The notes under the pieces are model-generated. The model was not told the DNA's origin. It did no database searches and was given only the letters and a program-made list of their open reading frames with translations. A DNA stretch of 64,000 nucleotides, from the NCBI GenBank assembly GCA_019022495.1, contig JAFEKR010000010.1, forward strand, positions 682,001-746,000, read 5' to 3'. Made by a program: the position numbers and the translations under genes. This stretch comes from Epichloe hybrida. Lineage: Eukaryota; Ascomycota; Sordariomycetes; Hypocreales; Clavicipitaceae. The first letter of the stretch is position 1; every line of letters starts with the position of its first letter. Positions 35,293 through 46,408 of this stretch are shown piece by piece.

Positions 35293-36251
35293 TTTGGACG
35301 GCAGTCTTATTTTCATTTTCAAAATGACATACACCTGGCAATGTTGAGGGGCGATGTTCTTTCTGACGCAGCAAGGTTTAAGAGTCCAAGCCATAACTCG
35401 AAGCCACCCACGATTCCATCGCCAACGGGGCAACGACAGCCCCGTGCTCAGTGGCCTCGTTTGACAAAAGTCTGACAGGTATTTCGGGTTTGATGAATAG
35501 GTTTTTGTGCCTGGATTTGGCGAAGCTTGTGAAGATGAAGTCTGCGGGGTTGAAATTTAGGAATTTGAAAGAAAAAAAAAAGAAAATTGTTAAAGGGGGC
35601 TCGTTCATTACGGAAAGAACGACAAGTTTGTCTACCAGCCAGAAAGAAAGAGCCACCCTGGAAATCTGGGGATCTTTTCTAAGTGCCGATGCACCAGATA
35701 ACCTTAAAATGTGCCACTGATCGCAATCTGCGCTAATCGACATGCAAGTCCGGCCCACGCAGCAAGGGTATCGTGACGGTAGGAAAGATGGACATGCGTT
35801 GGAAAGTATCGCAGCAGAATGTTGCACACAAGTTCATGAACGAGTCCTATATCCCCAGTCACTCACTCATCTTCACTTCTCTTGGGGTGTCGAGGAACTT
35901 CTATTTTTGCTCACGACCAGGTTTCAAACAAGGAGCCTGGCATGGCTGGCTGGTTTGCTTGATCAAAGTAAGTTCGACGGTACGGCGATCTACTTGCGAG
36001 GTGCTGCAAACGTGGAGTCAAAAGTAGAAAGTATATCCAAGATGAGGCGTAATTTTTCTGTGTTGTCTCCTGTATAAGAAGTGCCAACGACGACTTCCAA
36101 AAAACCCCGGTTTCCCAGTCCCTCAGAAGCCAGATAGTCCCAATTCATCAACCGGCCTATCGAACAGCTCGTCAGCTCGTTGTGCAGTACGTACTCTACT
36201 CTTCAAAACGCCTCCAACAAGCAAGTAGTACGAAACATATAAACTTTCCCG

Positions 36252-37935
36252 ATGGAGCCACTCGCGCCTGATCACCGAGAGGACCAATGGCAGAGATATC
36301 TGACCCGACATGATCTACAATCCCTCTGGACATGTGCATATGAAACAGAACAGACCAAGTACGGACCTATTGTCCAAGGCCTTGAGGCCGAAGAGGACAA
36401 AAGAAGAAGGACGGAACAGCGAATAGAGCAGGACCAAGAGTACTGGGCCACCAGGAGCAGGTACTTCTCACTCAAACACCGTCGACGATACCAGGATACC
36501 TTGAGGGAGCTTTCTTTGGCTGCCGATATGGTCCAGCTGGCCTGGGCGGAGCGCTCCAACAATAACACCGCCTTCCAAACCAGCATGAAACGATATCAAC
36601 AGAATGGCGGCAGGTGTGCCAAGCGTTTCAAGATACGACTCGGTGACTTCGGCGACGAGGACGCACGAGAGCTAGATGTTCATAAAACACTCTACAACTC
36701 GAGGTACTACTTCGGACACACTGGCGGAAAGTACATTTTTCGCCACGGCACCAATCGGAGCGGCGCCCATCCCACATCGAGCTCTTCTGGGGCCGTCTTC
36801 GCACCATCCGAACCATGCTCATGGCAAAACCCGTGCTGGGACAGTCTGCTGCAGGTCAACGAGGACGAGCTTCAGCAAACCTACACGTTTTGCGGAGTCG
36901 TGCCAAGGACCATGAAGGAGTACGGCGCCAGGTTTCGAGTCATCTGCCCAAAGGTCGTCCGGATGCTCAGGAGTCTCGTCACATTCGGGGACCCGGTCAG
37001 TGAGGCGCAGATCCATCTCCAGCTTGCGAAATACGCGGACGCGGACATTTCCCGAACCCAGCTCGTCGACCTGCATGACAAGTGGATGGAACGGGTTTTC
37101 GACGACGGGCCAAAGCGCCGATGGGCTCGGGACAAGACAAAGACTCATCCTCTGATTCTCGAGTGTGCATTCCTGATTGTCACCATCGGTGCCCTCGAGC
37201 GTGGTTTCGAGATTTGCATGGCACATCTGTTTCGCACTCTGCAGCTGGCCACGGGGATGTCAGGCCACGCCATGACGGACGCGTATGAACGGATAGTATC
37301 TCAAGAAGCTTTTGACGAGCTACTGCACAAGCGCAACGTGGAAAACTGTCTTCTGTTCAGCGGTGAAGTACAAGAGGTATGTGACTATGTGACCAGAAAC
37401 CCCTTCCCCCTTTCCACATTTGGCAAGTTGCGGGAATAATCTTATTCCGGGCCATTGTGAATTCATATGTATCACCCCCCCCACACGCCCAACGCGACCG
37501 AAAGCTAACGTTTTTTCCCCAAAGAATATTCACCACTTCTTCAAAGATTGTCGGTTCGAATCTGACCCCGTGCATCCCCTCAATCGCTTCAATTGCCTCA
37601 ACGTGGAGTCGACATTAGCCAAATTAGACGGCCTCTCACAGCTGGACGATACCGACACAGAATCTTCAGACTCTGAGCTGTCGGACCCCCCCGAGACCGA
37701 GACGGAAGACGCAGCGAGTGACGCCGCCGCCGCCGCCGACGACGACTACGAGGACGAGGACGAGGAGGAGGAGAAGAAGAAGGAGAACAGCAGCGACTCA
37801 GACGTCAAGCACACGTCTCGCGACCCTCCTACAAACGGCGGCTCAAAACGCAGCCGCACAGCTACGTCGGCCGGCCCTCACAAGCGACGGCGCAGACTCT
37901 CCCAGGAATCCTACAAAGCCCCCCGAGGCTGCTAA
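36252..37935 (+). CDS. Unknown protein with acidic C-terminal tail and nuclear signal
   Basis: Two exons, 36252-37376 and 37525-37935, give 511 residues. The 148-bp intron has donor GTATGT and acceptor CCAAAG and is phase 0; reading through would stop 63 bp later. The N-terminal 100 residues are charged and probably helical. The middle (about 110-400) looks folded, with Trp, Cys and aromatic residues (NSRYYFGHTGGKYIF; PCSWQNPCWDSLLQV). The second exon starts NIHHFFKDCRFESDP and then becomes a Ser/Asp/Glu-rich tract ending in a basic KRRRRLS motif, a likely nuclear localisation signal. I recognise no family. Its stop codon lies only 26 bp before the start of the mL40 gene on the same strand. 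Confidence 0.72.
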
Positions 37936-37961
37936 AAGAACACACACACACAACACAATCA

Positions 37962-38513
37962 ATGGCCTCGGTGCTCTCCCTCCGCGGCCTCTTTGGCGGC
38001 AGGCAATCCCGGCCAAGCAGCCTCCCCGCCACCATCACCGCCACCGCCCGCAACCTCTTCTCGACCTCCTCCACATCCATGGCGCGCGTCCCCCCCAAAG
38101 CCGCGCCGGGGGCCAAGCCTATGCGGAAGAATCGCACGGCCCCCAAGTCGGAGAACTTCTACCGCATAAAGACTCTCAGGCAGAACATGTTCTCGCCGGC
38201 TCCGCCGCCCCTCCGAATGGCTCGCCTGCGGTACCTGCGCCACTGGACGATCCACCGGGCTTGGCAGCTTTTCAGGCGCCAGCAACACGACGCGATTGCC
38301 AAGGAGAGACAGAGAATGCACGCGGGCATGTACAATGCTTGTGAGGAGCTGCGCCAGACGGTCGGGCCAGAGGGCCGGGCCGAGGGATACCTGTACCGAG
38401 TTGCGATGGAGAAGAAGGGGGTCTGGGGTACGGATGCTGTGCCTATCGAATATGCGAGGTTTCAGACTGATTATCCTGGAAAGGAGCCTTGGAATCATGA
38501 TTGGAAGCGATGA
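37962..38513 (+). CDS. MRPL28: Mitochondrial large-subunit ribosomal protein mL40
   Basis: A single exon of 183 residues with start context CAATCAATGG. The first 40 residues are Ser, Arg, Leu and Ala rich without acids, a typical mitochondrial presequence (NLFSTSS). The body carries the strongly conserved stretch of fungal mL40 (MRP-L28 family): FYRIKTLRQNMFSP, MARLRYLRHWTIHRAW and GYLYRVAMEKKGVWG, ending in the usual NHDWKR. It is a structural protein of the mitochondrial 54S subunit, nuclear-encoded and imported. The 26-bp gap to the upstream gene means its promoter or 5' leader must overlap that gene's last exon. Confidence 0.88.
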   Translation: MASVLSLRGLFGGRQSRPSSLPATITATARNLFSTSSTSMARVPPKAAPGAKPMRKNRTAPKSENFYRIKTLRQNMFSPAPPPLRMARLRYLRHWTIHRAWQLFRRQQHDAIAKERQRMHAGMYNACEELRQTVGPEGRAEGYLYRVAMEKKGVWGTDAVPIEYARFQTDYPGKEPWNHDWKR

Positions 38514-39416
38514 GTAGATTGCGATGTGCGATGGGGGGGGCTTTTTTATTGAAAGCCGCGCCGCGCATGTGTATTCGGGCGGTTTGCTGTCAAGGGGCAT
38601 TGTGGGCTCATGGGCTAGAGGACGGATCGCCGTCTTCTTGATATTTGCAATTGTACCATGGCACATGTATCAACAAAATGTGAAATTACAAGCATGATTC
38701 GAGCGGAGCATTTGACTTGCTACCCCGTAGCTTTGGGGTTCCATTGTTGGCCAAAGTTCGCTTTGTCTGGGAGTATCCTGATTTGTGTTTTCTTGTCCTA
38801 ATATCTGCGCCAGTTGCATGACACGTTTTCTACCGGTCTCTCTTCACACATCGATTTTTGTTTGGGCGAGTCAAATCGTGCAACCCGCAGCCCTTCCGTG
38901 ACATGAATAAAATGGACCAACCATATGCACAAAAAAAAATGATAAAATAAAGACCAAGAGAATTACCAACATCCTTGCAAGATGAACCAAGCTTATGCCG
39001 CGTGTGCATGGACCAGTTGATGCGATCTGTTACCCCGTCCGCGCCCTATGAATACAGAGAGTGAAACTGCCTTCGTGCGGGAGTAAAAAAAAAAAAAAGG
39101 CAGGTTCCGATAAGCCTCGCTGCAGTTCTGACATTAAGTGTTATCTGATGGAAAAGAGGGACGATGAGTTCGCTTGCCAAATATCACGACTCAAAAAAAA
39201 AAAAAAAAAAGAAAAAAAAAAGGGCTTTGTATGATAAGATGTGCTCTCGAACAAGACATCATGGGGGTGGCGATGGCGAGCATTGAGGTGCTAGCTAATC
39301 TGTCGAGTGCCGAGGATAAATTCGTCAGGATCAAGAAATCAGGACAAGGTAGTCCGTAGTCCGTAGTCTGTAGTCTCTAAGTCAGTTGCTCGAGGGGCCG
39401 TCACGGCGATCCATTG
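38514..39416. other. Convergent intergenic region
   Basis: It lies between the mL40 gene (+) and the Rho gene (-), so it holds both 3' untranslated regions. Two A-rich runs are present near 39086 and 39192-39220. No gene seen. Confidence 0.5.
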
Positions 39417-40379
39417 TTACAGAACAACACAACAACCACCGCCTTCGCCTTTTTCGAACGTCAAGAGTGCGGCTCGTGTGGCAGCTTCAAAGACGTCGTC
39501 CACGCCCTCGCCGCTCAAGCTTGAGCACTCAAGATACCGCTTAGCACCAACCTCCCGGGCTACCACCTCTCCGTCATGTGGTGTGAGAAATCGCTGTGAC
39601 TTCTTTCGCATCTCCTCGATCGCTACTGGATCTTCTCGAAGATCCTTTTTTAGCCCTACTAGAATGATTGGGACTTCAGCACATAAGCGAGTCGCCTCCT
39701 CAATCCACTATGCGACCAGGACAAAATTCAAGTAAATCATTAGTCAAGGATCACGTCGTCAAGTCCACGGTAACATGCACATACCTTGCTCTTTACATTA
39801 TCCAATGAGTCGGGCATGTCAACAGAGAACCCGACCAAGATGACATGGGCTTTGGAATATGCTAGTGGCCGTAGTCTCTCGTAGTCTTCTTGGCCAGCAG
39901 TGTCCCACAAAGCTAACTGGACAGATTTGCCGTCGACTCTGCAATCGGTGACATAGTTCTCGAAGACCGTGGGGATCTTTCGAGACGCATTAGTTGGCTG
40001 TCATCGAGCTTCGCTGGTAGTTTCATATGAATCACGACTTACATAACGCTACATTAGACTCTGGTCAGCGACAAGACAATACAATAATGAGCATAGCAGG
40101 CACAATGGGGACGAACCGTAGGGAAGTATCCAAGTGTAAACACGCTGAGTAAACTGGTCTTGCCACATGCACCATCACCTATGATGACAAGTTTCCTGTA
40201 GATGTAGGTATTAGTTTGACGATACTACCGACATTGATTTCTATACAGGCAGGCTTGATTCCGTATGGAACACCATGACTATAGTGTTGAGCGGAGTGCT
40301 CTCCGCTGGATGGAGGGACAGCATTAGCTTCTGATCAATCGTACCTGCGAATGACATTTTGAGAATTTGAATTGGCCAT
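39417..40379 (-). CDS. rho2: Rho-family small GTPase, probably Rho2
   Basis: Five exons, read from the right: 40345-40379, 40117-40195, 40043-40048, 39785-39976 and 39417-39707, giving 200 residues. The third exon is a 6-nt microexon (CGTTAT, Arg-Tyr) between a GTAG acceptor and a GTAAGT donor; it is needed to make the switch I sequence [12 protein letters not shown]. Motifs: P-loop GDGACGKTS near residue 19, switch [27 protein letters not shown] (the TKxD-type base-recognition motif, with Leu in place of Thr as in fungal Rho2), ECSSLSGEG, and a C-terminal CVVL prenylation box preceded by Cys. Role: membrane-bound switch for cell-wall and polarity signalling. The Rho2 assignment rests on the N-terminus, GLKKDL and length; Rho1 is the main alternative. 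Confidence 0.88.
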
Positions 40380-42790
40380 TTTGGTCGGATGGGTATTTTT
40401 CGCACAAGTTTGTTGAGGGGACGTCGAACAAGCACCCAATTCTTCCGTCCCTCGATTCAAACTCAGCCGTCGCAAGACAAAGCGAAGTGATCTTCGTTGG
40501 CAAATTTTTTTGGCTCGAATCGCTGTCTTTATACTCGACGTATGCACTGCGTGTTTTGAAGACCCAATACCTCGAAACGCCTTCGAAGTACGTCGATCGG
40601 GTTCAGAGAGTCCGGGGCGGTGCGGTGCTGTGAAGGGAAGCGGGAGGTTCGGAGGCAGCAGTAAGACAAGAGTGCGAGCTGAAAAAGCGGTTCCGACGGT
40701 CAATTGCCTGTGTCTGTGTCTCAAAGCGTCTGGTCGTTGTCAAAAGGAACGTTTCTGGCGGAGCTCGAGTGGACAGTAGTTGACAGTTGTGCCCAAGTCG
40801 GGAGCGGGGAATGGCGATGCCAGAGAGCAATTAAGCCAAAACAAGGACGAGGAAGGGGGAAGAGGAAGAGGAGAAGTGGGCACAGCGGGCCTCTGGAACG
40901 TGTCGCGCGGGCTTGGAGAATAATGAGGGAATACAGGCCAAACTCAAACACAGCAACGTCTTTTTCACCCAGTTCAGTCAGTCCAAAGACAAGCGCAGGT
41001 TTTGGGGGGGGGGTTTGTGAGCGACAGAGACAATTGGGGACAGATGCAGACGGGGCGTTATTACTTGCTGACGTCCGCTTACATAACGGCGACTCCCGGC
41101 GATGGGCGACACGACAGGGTGTTCGTCATCGGTGGCAGCTCAGAGCAGCCAACTGCAAGCCAGTATTACATTTTACTGCGGGCGCTGCACTGTACGTACA
41201 GAGCACTGCTGAGAGCAGTCAAGCCAATTATCGGAGCTTGAACCCGGTGCCGCAGAGCCCAGTCGAGCTCCTACTACAGTGCAGAGCATCCATCCAGCAG
41301 AGCAGCCAACTTCAAGCCAGACCAACATGGACGCCATTTTGAGAGCCAGCTTGCTGCCCTGCAGTCTGCAGATAAACCATGACCACGTTGAACTTATGCT
41401 GTGCTCCGTCCCTGTGACCCTGCCCTGTGGGTGGGTGGAGCATTGCTGAAGATATCACTATGTACACAACATGAAGAGCAGAGCGGGCGTCTGTTGCAAA
41501 GATATCAATCCTGCATCTCCATTCTCCGGCGCGGTGTGATGGATGGCATTGCAAACAAGGTCCACGGCCAACTCGGCCAGCTGTGCCGTTGGTTTGCGCC
41601 GTTGGTTTGCGCCAGGGCAAGGGCATCTAGTTTTGCACCAATGCGCGTTCTCGCCGTGTGGAAACCATGATATAATGAAATGATAATGGATGGTCATGGA
41701 TGGACAACGCGCAGCTACGGGCTTTGTCACCCAGCTTTCTTCACCTGTGCCACTCAACAGTTCATCTATGCAACACGACACGAACACAACACTTGATGCG
41801 AAAGGCAGCAAAAACTCGTCCTGAATTAAAAGGATGGCATAGTTGCAGGCAATCATGCACGAGAACATGCGATTTTTCTTTAGGTTCATTGTCCGGGTGT
41901 CTATAAAGAGCGGCAAGCGTGAGGTTGCAACTCATTGTTGTTTATACAATACGGACTACCAGAACCAATGATAACGCGGGTTTGACGCAACGACGCTTAC
42001 ATACACATGGCAGGAAGAGAGAAACGGCTAATAATAATAGCCGCAAGGCTGTCCACCAGAAACTCCGTCAAACTGCCACGCCGACCTCCATCGAGCGTCT
42101 GAGCGTTTGAACCCAACCCGTCCCAGCGCATCACGTGCATTGTCACGCGGTCAGCACCTCCCTCGCCTGAGTCGCCTCCAAAAGTACCCCAGCACCACAG
42201 CGCCAACGCTGATTGATCGGAGCGCCCCAATTTTTATTGGCTTCAAAGAGAAAGTGGCCATTCTGAGGTACCGCGACCATGTAAACTGCACTACACTGTG
42301 ACTTCCAAACGGTTTGGTATCAACCTCGCACCAACCAACCATCAACCCTCACCTCAACTTCGCCGGTCCTTGCAGTGACTTTTGCTCAACGTCTACGCGC
42401 TTGAGCTCTGCAGGCACCACCTCATTTCCAAGAGATTCGCGGCTCCCCTCATTGGCGTCATTGCTGGCCTAATCCTGACTTTCACTCGAACCTGAGTGGG
42501 TGACTGGTGCGTGCCTCAATTTGACCTGCTTTCCTTGACACCACACCAAACCCCATCTCGACATCTCGCGTTACCATCCACTCTTCTGTCGGCAGCGATG
42601 CCTCTGATTCGGAGCTGATGAAGGCCTGGTTCTCTTCCGGCAGACCCCCTTATCCTGCATCATCCGAGACTGACCTGTCCGCTGGTTTTTTGCGCGCAAT
42701 TAGATTAGAGTCCAGATATCCCACTTCGAGCGGGCCACCAACCACCACCTCGTTGATGGTGTCGCCTCACCAAGTGCCGTAAAACGTACG
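40380..42790. other. Long divergent promoter region
   Basis: 2.4 kb between the Rho gene (-) and nst1 (+), with many short frames of no merit. A G10 run lies near 41000. The part next to nst1 (about 42300-42790) is C- and T-rich in the way of a long fungal 5' leader, possibly with an untranslated intron that I could not pin down. Confidence 0.45.
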
Positions 42791-45700
42791 ATGCCGGCCA
42801 CCAACCAGAAGTCGGCCCCTCCTACGCCGCTATCACCTCGAAACACAGCCAAGTATACCAACAAAGATGGCTCAAAGTACATCACTGTACCCAAGACTCA
42901 GTCCGATTCCTCTCAACCTTCCACCCCGACCATGGCCACCAAACCATCCAGTCCGCCTTCGAACCCCTCGAATTTCGACACCTCTGCACCGCTTGTAAAT
43001 CGTAAGAAGCAAAAGCGTCGACAAAAAGCAATGGCCAAGGCTGCTGCCGCCGAGGAAGCTGAAAATGGACCTGCGGACCCCGCATCAGCAACCAACCTGC
43101 AGCCCGAGACTCTGCCTGTTGACCAGGACCTTGCTGCCAGCGATGACGAGGCTGACCACACACTGAATGGCGGCTCATCTTCTCCTATCACGAATGGTCA
43201 CCTAAACCCGAGTGCCAGGACAAAGAAGAAGCAGAAGAAGAAGAAGAAGTATGCTGCAGGCTCCATCTATTCTGATGAGGAGTCTCCCGCTCAGCTGTCG
43301 ACCACGCTTCCACAAGCCCCGGATGATTTGAGCTCACGGCCATCAGGCATGTCTAGAGACAAGATTTGGAGCACGAGCAATCATGAGGAACGGGAGCGAA
43401 TCAAGGAGTTCTGGCTTGGATTGGGCGAGGACGAGCGCAAGTCACTTGTCAAGGTAGAAAAGGACGCTGTGCTGAAAAAGATGAAGGAGCAGCAGAAGCA
43501 TACCTGCAGCTGCACAGTTTGCGGGAGAAAGCGGACAGCCATTGAGGAGGAACTGGAGGGCCTGTACGACGCTTACTATTTGGAATTGGAACATTTCGCC
43601 AACCAGGGCGAAGGGCCACCGATGCTACCGCCGCCCTCTCGAGGCTTTCCACCTCGCCCTCCGAGCCATTTGCCGTCTCGCTATGCTCCGCAACAGCCGT
43701 CTCGCGGTCGAATAGTAGAACATGTCGGCGAAGAGGACGAGGACGACGATTTGGAGGAAGTTTATAGTGAAGACGAAGTGGACGACGATGAATACAGTGA
43801 TGACGAGCCCCCAGAGCAGTTTCACAACCCCTACGACCGAGATATGACCGATTTCCTCACGTTTGGCAATAGTCTACAAGTCAAGGGTACGCAACTCCTT
43901 GATTCTCTTCTCAGCGCATATGGTAACATGGACTTAGGCGGCATTCTTACCGTGGCGGATGACCTCCTCAAGAACGACGGCAAGCGATTCATCGAGATGA
44001 TGGAACAGCTAGCTGAACGTCGAATGGCTCGCGAGGAAGACGCGAGAGAACATTTCTCCCGCGGCTTTGGTCATCCCAACGGCTCATACTCCAATCCTCA
44101 TAATCATCCTCCTCCGGACGATGACGATTACGAAGACGAAGAAGACGAGGAGGAAGATTATGAGGACAGCCAGGATGAGGAGTATGGGGATGAAGAGGTA
44201 TTTTCTAATCCTTCAACCATGCCGTCCAAGTTCCATACTGAGTGCTGCTGCCAGGACCAAATGACGGAAGAGCAACGAATGGAGGAAGGTCGTCGGATGT
44301 TTCAGATCTTCGCGGCTCGAATGTTTGAGCAGCGAGGGTTATCCGCATACAAGGAGAAGGTAGCAAAGGAGCGGCAAGACAAGCTGTTGGAAGAACTCGA
44401 GGAAGAGAGCAGGCAAGTTGACCAACAAAAGGCCAAGAAGGCTAAAAACGCGCAGAAGAAAAAGGACAAGGCAGCACAGAAGAAGCAAGCTCTGGCTGAA
44501 GAAAAAGCGCGAAAGGAGGCTGAGAAGGCTGCAGAGGAGGCTGCCCGGCTTGCAGCTGAGCAGGAAAGAATCACTGAACAGAAGCAGAAAGCCGAAGAGA
44601 AGCGGAAGCAAAAAGAGGCTCAGAAGAAGGCTGAAGAAGAAGCTCGATTGAGGAAAGAAGCCGACCGACTACGACGCATCCACGAACAACGAGAAAAGCA
44701 AGCTGAGCAGGAAAGAAAGGCTCGAGAAGCTCGAGAACGTGACAAGAAGCTCAGGGAAGAGCAACGTCAACGGGAGAAGGAGGCTCGGGAGCAACGAGAG
44801 CGAGAAGCACAGGAACGGCGAGACAAGCAGGAACGTGATAAGAGAGAAAAGGAGGCTCGAGCAGCCAAGGCTCAGAGGGAGGCTCAAGAAGCCGCTCAAA
44901 GGGCGAGAGAAGAGAAGTCGAACCATAAGCCCAGTGCTCAAGTATCCCATTCACAGCCTATCCAAATTCCCAAGCGGGGACAGGCACATCCTGTTTCTTT
45001 GCCGACTGTGCTACCGCAGCACCCCCTGAACCCTCCGAGCTACGCATCTCCAAAGATCCCGATAGCCACGCCAGTAATTCCCAAGGCTCCTACTCCGATA
45101 CGCGCCCGAACGCTTTCCCAGCAACAAGATTCTGGACCAGGAAGCTCCGCAGCCTCGCAATCGGCATCGACAACCAGCCAGAACGAATCCCCTCACCCAG
45201 GGACGCCTATACACGTGAGCCCCGGGCTAGTCGGACAAGACCGAAAAACAAGTACAAGCGGGTCGACTCCAAGCTCGCATCTCAATCGGCCAGTCTCGCC
45301 GCACAGTTTTCACCCCAAGTTACCTGGCCACACGCCGCCGTTCCAAATCCCTATAGCAGGCATGCAACCTCCTCCCGGCTTAACCCCTCATCGACCGCCT
45401 GGCTTCTCAAGCCCCGTCACGCAAGAAGCCATGTTTCCATTAGGATTCCGGCCCAGCCCCAACATGATGATGCCTCCGCCAGGAATCAACGGTCCGGCTA
45501 TGCGTGGATTCCCTCCTGGTCCCGTGCCGCCGCCGGGGTTCTCTCATTCCTCCACAGACCCATTTCCCATGAGCCAGGCATTCTCAATTCCCAAAGACAA
45601 TCCTATCCCGACACACGCACGTCAGGGTTCTGCTGGCTTCGACGGACCTGCGGGAGGAGCGCCATCTCAGCCTATCGGCAGACCTGCGCCCATCGGACGG

Positions 45701-46408
45701 CCCGGTAGTTTGTCCCAGGGCCAATCGCGAGATGAGGACGAGGACACCAAGCACCTGGGCAGCCGGGTCTTGGTCGATGATGACGAACCTCTGCCAACTG
45801 AAATCAATCCTGGCAGCCTGCGCAACCAACCCCCTGGGCCGCGAGGTGGATTCCCGAGCAGCCCATTCCTGGACCCGGTATTTCCCATGGGACAGAACCC
45901 CTGGGGTCCTCCAGCAGCAACGCAACACTTTCCGCCTCCGCCAGGATTCGTAAACCCCGCGTGGGGAGGAGGAGGACCATCGGTTCCTCCAGGCTTTGGT
46001 CTGGGCTCACCAATACCTGCACTTGGCTCGATACGAACTTCCTCACAGCCGCGCCATGTGACTGTGCGTCTGATGCTCTGTCAAGCTTGCAAGGACCTGG
46101 CTGGATCAGGTAATTCCGACGCGGATGGTTACATTGATCTCGGCGTGATCAAGTCCCAAATAGAAGCCCAATCGGGTGACGGAAGTATCACCGAAGAGGA
46201 CCTACTCAACTTGTGCGATACTGAAGGGAGCAGCTCCAACGGAGGTGGCACGTTTGATGTCAAAGGCAGCAGCTCCGGACCAAGCAAAGCCCTGATCAGA
46301 TGGGCTCCAGATCCGAGTGACGGAGCAGGGCAAGGATATCGAGCTCTCGGCGCCCCTGGTGAGATCGGAAGTCCCTTGACCAGCCACGCGTCCTTGCGGG
46401 GCTTCTAG
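42791..46408 (+). CDS. nst1: Stress-response protein Nst1
   Basis: A single exon of 1,205 residues. It has the layout of fungal Nst1. The basic N-terminal part contains a poly-Lys run (KKKQKKKKKY, about 144-153). A short Cys cluster HTCSCTVCGRKR (about 237-248) leads a conserved helix ELEGLYDAYYLELEHFAN. Acidic tracts lie at 310-340 and 440-470. EQRMEEGRRMFQIFAARMFEQR (about 494-515) precedes a 180-residue highly charged Glu/Lys/Arg/Ala coiled-coil helix (about 520-710). The rest is Pro-, Gly- and Met-rich and disordered, with a last conserved block RHVTVRLMLCQACKDL. Nst1 proteins act in salt tolerance and, from yeast work, in mRNA-processing-body contexts; cytosolic location is inferred. The start follows AACGTACG and gives the usual N-terminus. 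Confidence 0.87.
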   Translation: MPATNQKSAPPTPLSPRNTAKYTNKDGSKYITVPKTQSDSSQPSTPTMATKPSSPPSNPSNFDTSAPLVNRKKQKRRQKAMAKAAAAEEAENGPADPASATNLQPETLPVDQDLAASDDEADHTLNGGSSSPITNGHLNPSARTKKKQKKKKKYAAGSIYSDEESPAQLSTTLPQAPDDLSSRPSGMSRDKIWSTSNHEERERIKEFWLGLGEDERKSLVKVEKDAVLKKMKEQQKHTCSCTVCGRKRTAIEEELEGLYDAYYLELEHFANQGEGPPMLPPPSRGFPPRPPSHLPSRYAPQQPSRGRIVEHVGEEDEDDDLEEVYSEDEVDDDEYSDDEPPEQFHNPYDRDMTDFLTFGNSLQVKGTQLLDSLLSAYGNMDLGGILTVADDLLKNDGKRFIEMMEQLAERRMAREEDAREHFSRGFGHPNGSYSNPHNHPPPDDDDYEDEEDEEEDYEDSQDEEYGDEEVFSNPSTMPSKFHTECCCQDQMTEEQRMEEGRRMFQIFAARMFEQRGLSAYKEKVAKERQDKLLEELEEESRQVDQQKAKKAKNAQKKKDKAAQKKQALAEEKARKEAEKAAEEAARLAAEQERITEQKQKAEEKRKQKEAQKKAEEEARLRKEADRLRRIHEQREKQAEQERKAREARERDKKLREEQRQREKEAREQREREAQERRDKQERDKREKEARAAKAQREAQEAAQRAREEKSNHKPSAQVSHSQPIQIPKRGQAHPVSLPTVLPQHPLNPPSYASPKIPIATPVIPKAPTPIRARTLSQQQDSGPGSSAASQSASTTSQNESPHPGTPIHVSPGLVGQDRKTSTSGSTPSSHLNRPVSPHSFHPKLPGHTPPFQIPIAGMQPPPGLTPHRPPGFSSPVTQEAMFPLGFRPSPNMMMPPPGINGPAMRGFPPGPVPPPGFSHSSTDPFPMSQAFSIPKDNPIPTHARQGSAGFDGPAGGAPSQPIGRPAPIGRPGSLSQGQSRDEDEDTKHLGSRVLVDDDEPLPTEINPGSLRNQPPGPRGGFPSSPFLDPVFPMGQNPWGPPAATQHFPPPPGFVNPAWGGGGPSVPPGFGLGSPIPALGSIRTSSQPRHVTVRLMLCQACKDLAGSGNSDADGYIDLGVIKSQIEAQSGDGSITEEDLLNLCDTEGSSSNGGGTFDVKGSSSGPSKALIRWAPDPSDGAGQGYRALGAPGEIGSPLTSHASLRGF

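Larger units (their letters stand above)
34294..36251. other. Intergenic region with simple and tandem repeats
   Basis: A T run follows the RRM gene near 34330, probably in its 3' untranslated region. Several overlapping frames of 60-190 codons on both strands lack domains, and I regard them as chance. The two tandem repeats inside are listed separately. The promoter of the gene at 36252 lies at its right end. Confidence 0.4.

Noticed and set aside
37540..37565. GGTTCGAATC, resembling a tRNA T-loop
   Set aside because: It lies in the second exon of the gene at 36252 and no acceptor stem or cloverleaf surrounds it.
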